NCBI RefSeq assembly: GCF_009795715.1
Contig: NZ_WTCR01000002.1
Coordinates: 434,001 to 498,000 of the forward strand
Length of the DNA stretch: 64,000 nt
From: Labilibaculum euxinicum
Lineage (GTDB): Bacteria > Bacteroidota > Bacteroidia > Bacteroidales > Marinifilaceae
Reading direction: 5' to 3'
Shown here: in pieces, positions 29,146 to 38,252 of the stretch
Numbering within the stretch: the stretch's first letter is position 1
How the letters are laid out: the number at the start of each line of letters is the position of its first letter
Notes under the pieces: generated by a model
The model's database searches: none
What the model was told of the DNA's origin: nothing
Seen by the model: only the letters and a program-made list of their open reading frames with translations
Translations under genes and position numbers: made by a program

Positions 29146-30096
29146 ATGGGATTATTTGGAAGTTTTTCGAAATCAAAAAAAGAAAATCTTAATAAAGGAC
29201 TTGCTAAAACAAAGGATAGTGTTTTTAAGAAGTTAACTCGCGTTGTTGTAGGTAAAGCAACCGTAGATGATGATGTTCTTGATGAGCTGGAAGAGGTTCT
29301 GATTTCTTCAGATGTAGGAGTTGATACAACCTTGAAAATTATTGGGCGAATAGAAAAACGTGTAGCAGAAGATAAATTTCTTGGGGTATCCGAATTGAAT
29401 CGTATTCTTAAAGAGGAAATTGCGGGTTTGTTGAAGGAAAATAATAAGGGTGATTACGAAACATTTGATTTGCCAAAATCAGATCATCCTTATGTAATAA
29501 TGGTTGTGGGTGTTAATGGTGTTGGTAAAACAACAACCATTGGAAAATTAGCTTATCAGTTTAAAAAGGCTGGGAAAAAAGTAACACTTGGTGCCTCAGA
29601 TACATTTCGTGCGGCTGCTGTTGATCAGTTAATAATTTGGTCCGAGAGGGTCGGGGTTCCTGTTGTAAATCAGGGAATGGGCGCTGATCCGGCTTCTGTA
29701 GCTTTTGAAACTCTTACTCAGGCAAAGGCAAATGGTTCTGATGTAGTAATTATTGATACAGCGGGTCGTCTGCACAATAAAATCAACTTAATGAACGAGT
29801 TAAGTAAGATTAAGCGTGTTATGGATCGTGTTGTTCCGGGAGCTCCTCATGAAATTTTATTGGTGTTGGATGGATCAACTGGACAGAATGCTTTTGAGCA
29901 GGCAAAACAATTTACCTTAGCAACCGAAGTAAATGCATTGGCTATTACAAAGCTGGATGGTACTGCAAAAGGAGGAGTTGTTATTGGTGTCTCTGATCAA
30001 TTTAAAGTGCCTGTAAAATATATAGGTATAGGGGAAAGCATGGAAGATCTGCAGGTATTTAATCGAAACGAATTTGTTGATTCGTTATTTAGTTAA
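29146..30096 (+). CDS. ftsY: Signal recognition particle receptor FtsY
   Basis: The 316-residue NG-domain GTPase has GVNGVGKTTTIGKLA (G1), DTFRAAAVDQL, DTAGRLHNK (G3) and TKLDGTAKGG (G4). The acidic A domain of E. coli FtsY is absent, leaving a short basic N-terminus (MGLFGSFSKSKKEN), as in many Bacteroidota. FtsY docks SRP-ribosome complexes at the membrane. It follows the rpmB-rpmG-DUF4295 cluster but is separated from it by a strong terminator. A near-consensus TACTTTAG lies at 29117-29124. Confidence 0.97.
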   Translation: MGLFGSFSKSKKENLNKGLAKTKDSVFKKLTRVVVGKATVDDDVLDELEEVLISSDVGVDTTLKIIGRIEKRVAEDKFLGVSELNRILKEEIAGLLKENNKGDYETFDLPKSDHPYVIMVVGVNGVGKTTTIGKLAYQFKKAGKKVTLGASDTFRAAAVDQLIIWSERVGVPVVNQGMGADPASVAFETLTQAKANGSDVVIIDTAGRLHNKINLMNELSKIKRVMDRVVPGAPHEILLVLDGSTGQNAFEQAKQFTLATEVNALAITKLDGTAKGGVVIGVSDQFKVPVKYIGIGESMEDLQVFNRNEFVDSLFS

Positions 30097-30120
30097 GCGA
30101 ATCTCTTGATAATAATTGAA

Positions 30121-30150
30121 AAGGCTGTCCCCAAAAGACAGCCTTCGTTA
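30121..30150 (+). terminator. Hairpin terminator after ftsY
   Basis: AAGGCTGTC (30121-30129) pairs with GACAGCCTT (30137-30145). The T-tract behind it is broken (CGTTATTCTT). Confidence 0.65.
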
Positions 30151-30202
30151 TTCTTAACTCGCTAATAATCCCAATTCAAATGGAAAAAAGAGTTTTTTCT
30201 CT

Positions 30203-30210
30203 TATTTTTG
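30203..30210 (+). promoter_or_regulatory. -7 promoter element for rimO
   Basis: TATTTTTG matches TAnnTTTG. It places the transcript start near 30217, which rules out an in-frame upstream start at 30208 and supports ATG 30244. Confidence 0.55.
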
Positions 30211-30243
30211 CCAAAATTTAAGTTGTTAAAAGGAAATCTATAT

Positions 30244-31542
30244 ATGAATCAGACGAAAATAAATATTGTTAGTTTAGGTTGTTCAAAGAATTTAGTTGAT
30301 ACTGAGTTGTTGATGAAACAGCTGGATGCCAATCAATTTCAGGTTGGTTGTGATGAAGAGAATAGTGATGCAAGAACTATCATTATTAATACCTGTGGAT
30401 TTATTGGTGATGCTAAAGAGGAGTCGATTGATATGATTCTGCAATATGTAGAAGCAAAAAAAGCTGGAAAAATAGATAAACTGTTTGTAATGGGTTGTTT
30501 GTCGGAGCGATATCGTGATGATTTGGTAAAAGAGATTCCTGAAGTAGATCACTTTTTTGGTAAATTTGAATGGCAATTGATTGTGAAAGAATTAAACAAG
30601 GATTATAAGCCTGACTTTAAGAATTTTAGAATGATTACTACACCTAAGCATTTTGCCTATCTAAAAATTTCTGAAGGGTGTAATAGATCCTGTTCGTATT
30701 GCGCCATCCCTATTATTACAGGGAAGCATGTCTCCAGACCTATGGAAGATATATTGGAAGAGGCAAGGGGACTGGTAAAAGATGGGGTAAAGGAGTTGTT
30801 GGTGATTGCTCAGGACTTATCCTACTATGGATATGATTTATATAACGAATCGAAACTTGCTGAATTGGTTCAGTTGCTTTCTGAAATAGATGGTTTAGAG
30901 TGGATTAAGTTGCATTATGCATATCCTACTCAATTTCCATACGGAATTCTTAAGTTGATGCGGGAGAATCCTAAAGTTTGTCGTTACCTTGATATTGCCC
31001 TTCAGCATTCCAGCGATAATGTATTAAACTTGATGCGTAGAGGTATTAATCGTGAGAAAACTATTGAGTTGATTGCTAAAATTAGAGCGGAGGTTCCAGG
31101 AATTACTCTTAGAACTACAATGTTGGTTGGTCATCCTGGTGAAACCGAAGCCGACATGAAGGATCTTATGGCATTTGTGTCGGAGATGAAATTTGAACGC
31201 TTGGGAGTTTTTCCATATTCAAATGAAGATGATACCTATGCGGCAATCAATTATGATGATAATATTCCTTTAGAGATAAAGGAAAGCAGGAGGGATGATA
31301 TCATGGCTTTACAGCAGGAGATTTCGAGAGTCGTGAACGAAAAAAGAGTGGGGGAAGAATTAAAAGTTGTAATTGATAGAAAGGATGTTGATTTCTATTA
31401 CGGACGAACAGAATTCGATTCATATGAGGTTGACCCTGAGGTTTTAATTCCAACAAATGGAGCCGATCTTAAAATTGGTGAGTTTTACACTGTTCGAATT
31501 AACGATTTTGAAGATTACGATTTATTTGGAGAAATAATATAA
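30244..31542 (+). CDS. rimO: Ribosomal protein uS12 methylthiotransferase
   Basis: The 432-residue radical-SAM enzyme has an N-terminal UPF0004 domain with cluster cysteines C13 (SLGCSKN), C51 (NTCGF) and C85 (MGCLSER), and a radical-SAM CxxxCxxC at C146, C150 and C153 (EGCNRSCSYCAIP). A C-terminal TRAM domain follows (from about 370). RimO adds a methylthio group to the conserved aspartate of uS12. The LGCSKNLVDTE start and the short insert distinguish it from MiaB. Its last 21 bases overlap the 3' end of the convergent exonuclease gene. Confidence 0.96.
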   Translation: MNQTKINIVSLGCSKNLVDTELLMKQLDANQFQVGCDEENSDARTIIINTCGFIGDAKEESIDMILQYVEAKKAGKIDKLFVMGCLSERYRDDLVKEIPEVDHFFGKFEWQLIVKELNKDYKPDFKNFRMITTPKHFAYLKISEGCNRSCSYCAIPIITGKHVSRPMEDILEEARGLVKDGVKELLVIAQDLSYYGYDLYNESKLAELVQLLSEIDGLEWIKLHYAYPTQFPYGILKLMRENPKVCRYLDIALQHSSDNVLNLMRRGINREKTIELIAKIRAEVPGITLRTTMLVGHPGETEADMKDLMAFVSEMKFERLGVFPYSNEDDTYAAINYDDNIPLEIKESRRDDIMALQQEISRVVNEKRVGEELKVVIDRKDVDFYYGRTEFDSYEVDPEVLIPTNGADLKIGEFYTVRINDFEDYDLFGEII

Positions 31543-32166
31543 AAATAAGGCAGATCGTTTGGTCTGCCTTATTTTTTTAAATAAACTTCCTTGTACTTGA
31601 TACATTCCGGTTTTCTTCAACTCAAAGAAACAATCGGCACATGCTTTTACATCAGCGAGAGCATCATGAACACCGTCAAAACCTTTTTGAAACAGGAATT
31701 GATGAAGTTCAGTTAAATTAGGCCATTTGTAACCACTTCTTCCCGGAATCTTGCAGACATTGGTGGTGGTTTTCATGGTACAAATTTTAGGGATGTCGAT
31801 CAATCTGTTTTTGATATCTTTCCTCAGAAATTCAGCTCCAATAATTACTTCATCAAAGCTAATGTTGTGAGCAATTAAAAAATCAGCCTCATTTAATACT
31901 TTTGAAAATTCATTCAATACTTCAGACAAGTCAATTCCTTCATCAATAGCCTTCTGTGTTGAAATACCATGTACCTTAGAAGCTTCAGGAGGAATAATAA
32001 ATCCTTCCGGAATGATGATTCTATTTGCTCTCTTAATTTCATTATCTCTGCTGTCATAAAGAAGCCAGGCCAGCTGAACGAGTCTGGGCCAGTTGTCCAA
32101 ATCGGTAACGGGAGCATTCCAGCGTTTTGGCAGGCCAGTTGTTTCTGTATCGAAAAATAAATACAT
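31522..32166 (-). CDS. DnaQ-like (DEDDh) 3'-5' exonuclease
   Basis: The 214-residue protein carries exonuclease motif I in LFFDTETTGLP (D6, E8), motif II in AHNISFDEVI and motif III in HDALADVKAC (H and D). It therefore belongs to the DnaQ/epsilon superfamily, but it has no polymerase or clamp-binding domain. It may act in repair or RNA processing. The start lies 15 bases after the tpx terminator. The C-terminal tail (about the last 20 residues) is encoded by the rimO terminator hairpin and overlaps rimO by 21 bases, which is unusual; see findings. Confidence 0.87.
   Translation of the reverse strand: MYLFFDTETTGLPKRWNAPVTDLDNWPRLVQLAWLLYDSRDNEIKRANRIIIPEGFIIPPEASKVHGISTQKAIDEGIDLSEVLNEFSKVLNEADFLIAHNISFDEVIIGAEFLRKDIKNRLIDIPKICTMKTTTNVCKIPGRSGYKWPNLTELHQFLFQKGFDGVHDALADVKACADCFFELKKTGMYQVQGSLFKKIRQTKRSALFLYYFSK
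31541..31577. terminator. Terminator of rimO, located inside the exonuclease coding end
   Basis: AAAAATAAGGCAGA (31541-31554) pairs with TCTGCCTTATTTTT (31563-31576), with T's on both sides. It would stop rimO transcription. On the minus strand it lies before the exonuclease stop codon at 31522-31524. Confidence 0.88.
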
Positions 32167-32180
32167 ATTCTTTCTTTAAA

Positions 32181-32206
32181 AAAAAGCTCCATAAAGGAGC
32201 TTTTTT
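32181..32206 (-). terminator. Terminator of tpx, just upstream of the exonuclease gene
   Basis: AAAAAGCTCC and GGAGCTTTTT form a 10-base stem with T's on both sides. The exonuclease ATG is only 15 bases further on, so this also acts as an attenuator if that gene depends on tpx readthrough. Confidence 0.85.
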
Positions 32207-32224
32207 AATTAATTACTGTAAATG

Positions 32225-32740
32225 TTAAACCAATGCTTTAGCAACTTTTAATGCTGCTTCATAGTTAGGTTCTTCAGTCATTTCTGCTACATATTCTACG
32301 TATTTTACTTTGTTATTTTTATCAACAACGACAACGCCACGCGCAAGAAGGCGTAATTCTTCTACAACAAAACCATATTTTAATCCAAAGTCAAGTTCTT
32401 TGTGATCCGAAAGCGTTACTAAATTTGTAATCCCTTCAGCGCCACAGAAACGACCTAATGCAAATGGTAAATCGTTGGATAAAGTAATGATTTGAATATT
32501 TTTATCAAGAGAAGCAGCTTCTTTATTGAATCGATGAGTTTGAGCTGAGCAAACGCCGGTATCAATTGATGGGAAAATAGAAAGAATCTTCACTTTTCCA
32601 TCAAAATCGGATAGTTGAACAGGAGCAAGTTCTTGGTTAAGGGCTGTGAAATTACTTGCAGTCATTTCAGTTTTTACTTCATTTCCAAGGAGAGTCATTG
32701 GGTTTCCTGCAAATGCAACTTTTTTATTGTTCTTATTCAT
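32225..32740 (-). CDS. tpx: Thiol peroxidase (atypical 2-Cys peroxiredoxin)
   Basis: The 171-residue peroxiredoxin has the peroxidatic cysteine C64 in SIDTGVCSAQTHRF and the resolving cysteine C99 in LGRFCGAEG, the Tpx arrangement. The AGNPMTLLGNEV start and SNDLPFALGRFC are family blocks. It reduces hydrogen peroxide and organic peroxides using thioredoxin in the cytosol. An upstream start at 32770 lies inside the promoter element, so ATG 32740 is used. It is followed by a strong terminator. Confidence 0.96.
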   Translation of the reverse strand: MNKNNKKVAFAGNPMTLLGNEVKTEMTASNFTALNQELAPVQLSDFDGKVKILSIFPSIDTGVCSAQTHRFNKEAASLDKNIQIITLSNDLPFALGRFCGAEGITNLVTLSDHKELDFGLKYGFVVEELRLLARGVVVVDKNNKVKYVEYVAEMTEEPNYEAALKVAKALV

Positions 32741-32767
32741 AATAATACTATATTTTGTCGTTTCAAT

Positions 32768-32775
32768 CAAAGGTA
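32768..32775 (-). promoter_or_regulatory. -7 promoter element for tpx
   Basis: The minus strand reads TACCTTTG, matching TAnnTTTG, 28 bases before ATG 32740. No clear -33 TTG was found. Confidence 0.5.
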
Positions 32776-32817
32776 ATAATTGTTTTGAATTACTCTAAAT
32801 AAAAATAGAACTGAAAT

Positions 32818-32853
32818 ATAAAAAATAAAGCCGGAAGATATTCCGGCTTTATT
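32818..32853 (-). terminator. Intrinsic terminator after clpC
   Basis: AATAAAGCCGGAA pairs with TTCCGGCTTTATT around a 4-base loop. The minus strand continues into a T-run. Confidence 0.9.
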
Positions 32854-32854
32854 T

Positions 32855-35356
32855 CTATTCAACTTCTTTGTGTTGTTTCAGAATTTTGGTTGTTATTTTT
32901 TGTTTGGCTTTATCAAACCCAACAGAAATTGTATCACCTTCTGAAATATTTGCTCTAATAATGACTTCAGCCATTTCGTCCTCCAAATATTTTTGAATAG
33001 CACGTCTTAATGGACGAGCACCAAATTGGACATCATATCCTTTTTCAGCAATAAAGTCTTTGGCCGGAGCAGACAATTTAATGTTGTATCCCAAGTCATT
33101 AACTCTCTTATATAATCCATCAAGTTCGATATCGATAATTTTATGGATATCTTTTTGCGTTAGAGAATTAAACATGATCAAATCATCAATTCTATTTAGA
33201 AATTCAGGCGCAAATGCTTTTTTCAGTGCTTTCTGTATAATATTACTAGTGTAATCATTAGCATCAGTTCCTCCGGATTGGAAGCCGATTCCTTTTCCAA
33301 AATCTTTTAATTCTCTACTTCCTATATTGGAAGTCATTATGATAATACTATTTTTAAAATCAACCTTACGGCCTAAACTATCAGTCAATTGGCCATCATC
33401 CAGCACTTGTAACAGTATATTGAATACATCCGGATGAGCTTTTTCTATCTCATCTAAAAGTACTACAGAGTAGGGTTTACGTCTAACTTTTTCAGTCAAT
33501 TGCCCACCTTCTTCATATCCTACATATCCCGGAGGAGCTCCAACTAATCTTGATACGGCAAACTTCTCCATATATTCGCTCATATCAATCCGTATCAGTG
33601 AGTCGTTGCTATCAAACAAATAATTTGATAAAACTTTGGCTAGTTGCGTTTTCCCAACTCCAGTTGGTCCAAGGAATATAAATGTACCAATTGGTTTGTT
33701 TGGATCTTTTAAGCCGGCTCTATTTCTTTGAATTGCTTTAACTACTTTACTAATGGCATCTTCTTGTCCAATGACCCTCCCTTGAAGTTCACTAGCCATT
33801 TTAACGAGTCGTGAGCCTTCTGCCTGAGCGATTCTTTTTACAGGAACGCCAGTCATCATAGCTACTACTTCCGCGATATCATCTTCTGAAACCTTTTCTT
33901 TTTTAAGGCTAAGTTCTTGTTCCCATTTGTCTTTTTCCCGCTCTAAATCTTCCGAGTAGCTTTTTTCTTTATCTCTGAAGCTGGCTGCCAGTTCAAATTT
34001 CTGAGCCTTAACAGCTTTAATTTTATTTTGACGGGTTTCCTCAATTTTTTTCTCAAGTTCCTCGATGATCACAGGCACATGAATATTTGATATGTGAACA
34101 CGCGAACCGGATTCGTCAAGAGCATCAATTGCTTTATCAGGAAGATGCCTGTCACTTATGTATCTGGATGTTAGCTTTACACAAGCTTCAATTGCTTCTT
34201 TTGTATAGAAAACATTATGATGGTCTTCGTATCGTTCTTTGATATTATTTAGGATTTCTATTGTTTCTTCAGGAGAAGTTGGCTCAACCATAACTTTCTG
34301 AAAGCGTCTTTCTAAAGCACCATCTTTTTCAATGTTTTGACGATACTCATCAAGGGTTGTAGCACCAATGCATTGAATTTCACCTCTAGCCAAGGCAGGT
34401 TTAAGCATATTTGCTGCATCAAGCGATCCGGTAGCACCGCCAGCTCCTACAATTGTGTGGATTTCATCAATAAAAAGAATAATATCATTCGTTTTTGAGA
34501 GCTCATTTAAAATTGCTTTCATACGTTCTTCGAACTGACCCCGGTATTTTGTTCCTGCAACAATTGATGCCAGATCAAGAGAGACAACCCTTTTTCCAAA
34601 TAAAACCCGCGATACCTTTTTTTGAATGATTCTTAATGCAAGTCCTTCAGCGATAGCTGATTTTCCAACGCCTGGTTCCCCGATTAAAATAGGATTGTTC
34701 TTTTTTCTACGGCTTAGAATTTGCGCAAGTCTTTCAATTTCAATTTCTCTTCCAACAATTGGATCCAGTGTACCTTCTTCTGCTGATTTTGTGATGTCAA
34801 TACCAAAATTATCCAGTACAGGAGTTTCAGATTTTCCTCTGGCAGTTGTTCTTTTGGATTCTCCACCAAATTGCCCACTTTTTCCTTCACTGTCTTCTGG
34901 TGTATAGTCAGCCTGAGCTTTTGGGAAGAGTGTTTTTAAATTCTCTTTCACCCTATTGTAATCAATAGTATTGTCTTCTAGGACTTGAGTCACCAAACTT
35001 TTTTCATCTTTTAAAATGGCTAAAAGAAGGTGACTTGTATCTATGGTGTTGTTTTTTAATGCCTTAGCTTCAAGATATATTAATTTAAGAACACGTTCTG
35101 CTGACCTTTGCAGAGGAATATTATTTTGATCCAAGTCAGAAACAGTATCTGATTTTAGATTTTTCTCTATGTTTTTTCGAATATCGTAAAGGTCAACTCC
35201 TAAAGAAATTAGAATGTCGACAGCAATACCTTCACCTTCACGAAGAATCCCTAAAAACAAATGTTCTGTTCCAATGGCATTGTTTCCAAGCCTTTCAGCT
35301 TCCTCTTTGCTATAAGAAAGTACATCTTTAATACGAGGTGAAAATTTAGAATCCAT
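32855..35356 (-). CDS. clpC: ATP-dependent Clp protease ATP-binding subunit ClpC
   Basis: The 833-residue Hsp100 protein has a double Clp-N repeat (1-145), AAA+ domain 1 with GEPGVGKSAIAEG, a middle UVR-like coiled-coil segment (KAQKFELAASFRDKEK), and AAA+ domain 2 with GPTGVGKTQLAKVL and the DEIEKAHPDVFN Walker B. The short middle domain marks ClpC rather than ClpB, and the chain continues into a C-terminal D2-small domain (FGARPLRRAIQKYLED). It unfolds proteins for ClpP. It is divergent from gyrA. No CtsR site was noticed. Confidence 0.96.
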   Translation of the reverse strand: MDSKFSPRIKDVLSYSKEEAERLGNNAIGTEHLFLGILREGEGIAVDILISLGVDLYDIRKNIEKNLKSDTVSDLDQNNIPLQRSAERVLKLIYLEAKALKNNTIDTSHLLLAILKDEKSLVTQVLEDNTIDYNRVKENLKTLFPKAQADYTPEDSEGKSGQFGGESKRTTARGKSETPVLDNFGIDITKSAEEGTLDPIVGREIEIERLAQILSRRKKNNPILIGEPGVGKSAIAEGLALRIIQKKVSRVLFGKRVVSLDLASIVAGTKYRGQFEERMKAILNELSKTNDIILFIDEIHTIVGAGGATGSLDAANMLKPALARGEIQCIGATTLDEYRQNIEKDGALERRFQKVMVEPTSPEETIEILNNIKERYEDHHNVFYTKEAIEACVKLTSRYISDRHLPDKAIDALDESGSRVHISNIHVPVIIEELEKKIEETRQNKIKAVKAQKFELAASFRDKEKSYSEDLEREKDKWEQELSLKKEKVSEDDIAEVVAMMTGVPVKRIAQAEGSRLVKMASELQGRVIGQEDAISKVVKAIQRNRAGLKDPNKPIGTFIFLGPTGVGKTQLAKVLSNYLFDSNDSLIRIDMSEYMEKFAVSRLVGAPPGYVGYEEGGQLTEKVRRKPYSVVLLDEIEKAHPDVFNILLQVLDDGQLTDSLGRKVDFKNSIIIMTSNIGSRELKDFGKGIGFQSGGTDANDYTSNIIQKALKKAFAPEFLNRIDDLIMFNSLTQKDIHKIIDIELDGLYKRVNDLGYNIKLSAPAKDFIAEKGYDVQFGARPLRRAIQKYLEDEMAEVIIRANISEGDTISVGFDKAKQKITTKILKQHKEVE

Positions 35357-35659
35357 ATAGTAGGTTTTTTAAATTTTTTAACAAATTAATGGTAAATCAA
35401 TCGGAAAATAGATTCCGGTTATTTTAATGCAACATTAAAATAACGAAAAATAATTAGATACAAGCCTAAATGGGCCATCAATTTTTTACACTAATTATAT
35501 CTTAAGAATGAATTAATCTAATAATCAAGCTGTAATGCTTAATTGAGTAAATATTTATCTTAATCCATGTGTAAATAACGCTTCCATTGTTACGCAAAAT
35601 CTACATATTTTGTTACTTTTGTTATTCCGATAAATGTTTAGAATTTTAAAAGAAATATA
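35357..35659. other. Intergenic region between divergent clpC and gyrA
   Basis: The 303 AT-rich bases contain the gyrA promoter element at the right. I see no consensus -7 element for clpC and no RNA gene. Confidence 0.5.
35614..35621 (+). promoter_or_regulatory. -7 promoter element for gyrA
   Basis: TACTTTTG matches TAnnTTTG, 38 bases before the gyrA ATG. TTG at 35587-35589 may be the -33 element, with a 24-base spacer. Confidence 0.5.
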
Positions 35660-38152
35660 ATGACTACGGGAGAGAGAATTATACGTATTAATATAGAAGA
35701 GGAAATGAAATCTGCCTACATTGATTATTCAATGTCGGTGATTGTTTCCAGAGCTTTGCCAGATGTTAGGGATGGATTAAAACCTGTTCATCGAAGAGTG
35801 TTATTTGGAATGGGTGAGTTGGGAATGACTTCAACGAAACCTTATAAGAAATCAGCTAGAATTGTTGGAGAAGTATTAGGTAAGTATCATCCGCACGGTG
35901 ATAGTTCTGTGTACATGACAATGGTTCGTATGGCTCAGCACTGGTCTTTGCGTTATCCTCTCATTGATGGTCAGGGAAATTTTGGTTCTGTTGATGGAGA
36001 TAGCCCGGCAGCTATGCGTTACACTGAGGCAAGAATGAAAAAAATTGCCGAAGAAATCTTAGCGGATCTTGAAAAGGATACAGTTGATATGATTCCCAAT
36101 TTTGATGAATCATTGAAGGAGCCAACTGTTCTTCCAACCCGTATTCCAAATCTTTTGGTTAATGGTGCTTCGGGTATTGCTGTAGGTATGGCCACAAACA
36201 TGGCGCCACACAACCTATCTGATGTTATAGATGCTATTATTGCGTACATTGAGAACAATGATGTTTCGATGGACGACTTAATTAGTATTGTAAAGGCACC
36301 TGATTTTCCTACCGGTGGTACAATTTACGGTTATCAAGGGGTTCGAGATGCTTTTGAGACGGGTAGAGGGCGTGTTGTTGTTCGTTCTAAAACAATTATA
36401 GAAACGACTGATACTGGTCGTGAAAAGATCATTGTAACAGAGATTCCTTACATGGTTAATAAGGCTGAGCTGATAATGAAAGCTGCAGACCTGATTAATG
36501 ATAAAAAAATCGAAGGGATTTCAAATGTAAATGATGAATCAGACCGTAACGGTATGCGCATCGTTTTCGATCTTAAGAGAGATGCAATTGCAAATGTTGT
36601 TTTAAACAAATTGTTTAAATACACTCAAATGATGACCTCATTCAGCGTAAATAATATTGCGTTGGTTAAAGGGCGTCCAAAGATGCTGAATCTTAAGGAT
36701 TTGATCATGTATTTTGTTGAACACAGACATGATGTTGTTGTTCGAAGAACCCAATTTGAATTAAAGCAGGCTGAAGCTAAAGCGCACATCTTAAAAGGTT
36801 TGATTATAGCATTAGATCATATTGATCAGGTTATTGCCTTAATAAGAGGCTCCAAAACACCAGAAGAGGCAAAATTAGGCTTAATGTCTAATTTTGAATT
36901 GGATGAACTTCAAGCTAAAGCTATTCTGGATATGCGTTTGCAGAAACTTACCGGTCTTGAGAGAGATAAGCTGCATGCAGAATATGAAGAATTGATGAAG
37001 TTAATTGATTATCTGAACTCAATTCTCAATGATGAATCCATTCGAATGGGTATAATTAAGGATGAACTTATAGATGTAAAAGCGAGGTATGGTGACGAAA
37101 GAAGAACAGATATCGTCTATTCTTCAGAAGAGTTCAATCCTGAAGATTTTTATGCCGATGAAGAAATGGTTATTACTATTTCAAGAATGGGATATATTAA
37201 ACGTACTCCTCTTTCTGAGTTTAAAACACAAAATAGAGGTGGAGTAGGTTCTAAAGGAAGTATAACAAGAGAAGAGGATTTCTTAGAGCATATGATTATG
37301 GCGACAATGCATAATACTATGTTGTTTTTTACCGAAAAAGGAAAATGTTTTTGGTTGAAAGTTTATGAAATTCCTGAAGGAACTAAGCAATCCAAAGGTA
37401 GAGCAATTCAAAATTTATTAAATATAGAACAAGATGATAAAGTAAAAGCTTATATCAATGTTCTTAATTTAAATGAAGAAGAATATATAAATAATAATAA
37501 CATTGTTCTTTGTACCAAGAAAGGGGTCATTAAGAAAACTTCATTAGAAGCATATTCCCGACCTCGAGTTAACGGAGTAAACGCAATAACCGTTCGCGAA
37601 GGAGATCAATTATTAGAGGCAAAACTGACTAATGGCAATAATGAAATTTTAATTGCCGGACGTTCCGGTAAAGCAATTAGATTTGCCGAAAGTCAAGTTC
37701 GCCCAATGGGTAGAACAGCTTCAGGAGTGCGTGGAATCACATTGAAAGATGAGACCGACGAAGTTGTTGGCATGATATGTGTTGAGAATGGAGAAGAGGA
37801 TATTCTTGTTGTTTCTGAAAATGGTTTTGGAAAACGTTCTAAGATTGATGATTACCGAATTACCAATAGAGGTGGTAAAGGGGTTAAAACCATTAGTATT
37901 ACTGAGAAAACAGGTGATTTAATTGCCATTAAAAATGTTACAGATAATGAGGATTTGATGATCATTAATAAATCTGGAATAACAATTAGAATGGCTGTTT
38001 CTGATTTAAGAGTTATGGGGCGTGCTACTCAGGGTGTTCGTTTGATTAACTTGAGTAAGAAAAACGATTCTATTGCAGCGGTTGCTAAAGTAAACTCTTC
38101 AGATGAAGTTTCAGAATTAGATATTGAGGAATCAACTCAAGAAGAGGTGTAA
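35660..38152 (+). CDS. gyrA: DNA gyrase subunit A
   Basis: The 830-residue protein has the breakage-reunion domain with catalytic Y121 (AAMRYTEAR) and the C-terminal beta-pinwheel with a GyrA box (QNRGGVG), which separates it from ParC. GyrA and GyrB introduce negative supercoils. In the quinolone pocket, D81, S82 and S83 precede V84-Y85-M86; the E. coli D87 position is methionine here. That is probably native to this lineage rather than selected resistance. The TPR gene behind it has its own promoter element. Confidence 0.97.
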   Translation: MTTGERIIRINIEEEMKSAYIDYSMSVIVSRALPDVRDGLKPVHRRVLFGMGELGMTSTKPYKKSARIVGEVLGKYHPHGDSSVYMTMVRMAQHWSLRYPLIDGQGNFGSVDGDSPAAMRYTEARMKKIAEEILADLEKDTVDMIPNFDESLKEPTVLPTRIPNLLVNGASGIAVGMATNMAPHNLSDVIDAIIAYIENNDVSMDDLISIVKAPDFPTGGTIYGYQGVRDAFETGRGRVVVRSKTIIETTDTGREKIIVTEIPYMVNKAELIMKAADLINDKKIEGISNVNDESDRNGMRIVFDLKRDAIANVVLNKLFKYTQMMTSFSVNNIALVKGRPKMLNLKDLIMYFVEHRHDVVVRRTQFELKQAEAKAHILKGLIIALDHIDQVIALIRGSKTPEEAKLGLMSNFELDELQAKAILDMRLQKLTGLERDKLHAEYEELMKLIDYLNSILNDESIRMGIIKDELIDVKARYGDERRTDIVYSSEEFNPEDFYADEEMVITISRMGYIKRTPLSEFKTQNRGGVGSKGSITREEDFLEHMIMATMHNTMLFFTEKGKCFWLKVYEIPEGTKQSKGRAIQNLLNIEQDDKVKAYINVLNLNEEEYINNNNIVLCTKKGVIKKTSLEAYSRPRVNGVNAITVREGDQLLEAKLTNGNNEILIAGRSGKAIRFAESQVRPMGRTASGVRGITLKDETDEVVGMICVENGEEDILVVSENGFGKRSKIDDYRITNRGGKGVKTISITEKTGDLIAIKNVTDNEDLMIINKSGITIRMAVSDLRVMGRATQGVRLINLSKKNDSIAAVAKVNSSDEVSELDIEESTQEEV

Positions 38153-38187
38153 AATAGATACTTAGACTAAATATAAAGAAAACAATC

Positions 38188-38220
38188 TTGTTCATGGTAT
38201 AGAATAAAAATATATTTTTG
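38188..38220 (+). promoter_or_regulatory. Promoter for the TPR protein after gyrA
   Basis: TTG at 38188-38190 and TATTTTTG at 38213-38220 (22-base spacer) precede the ATG at 38253. Confidence 0.5.
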
Positions 38221-38252
38221 TTCGAAATTGTTATTAAAACTAAACATTGATT

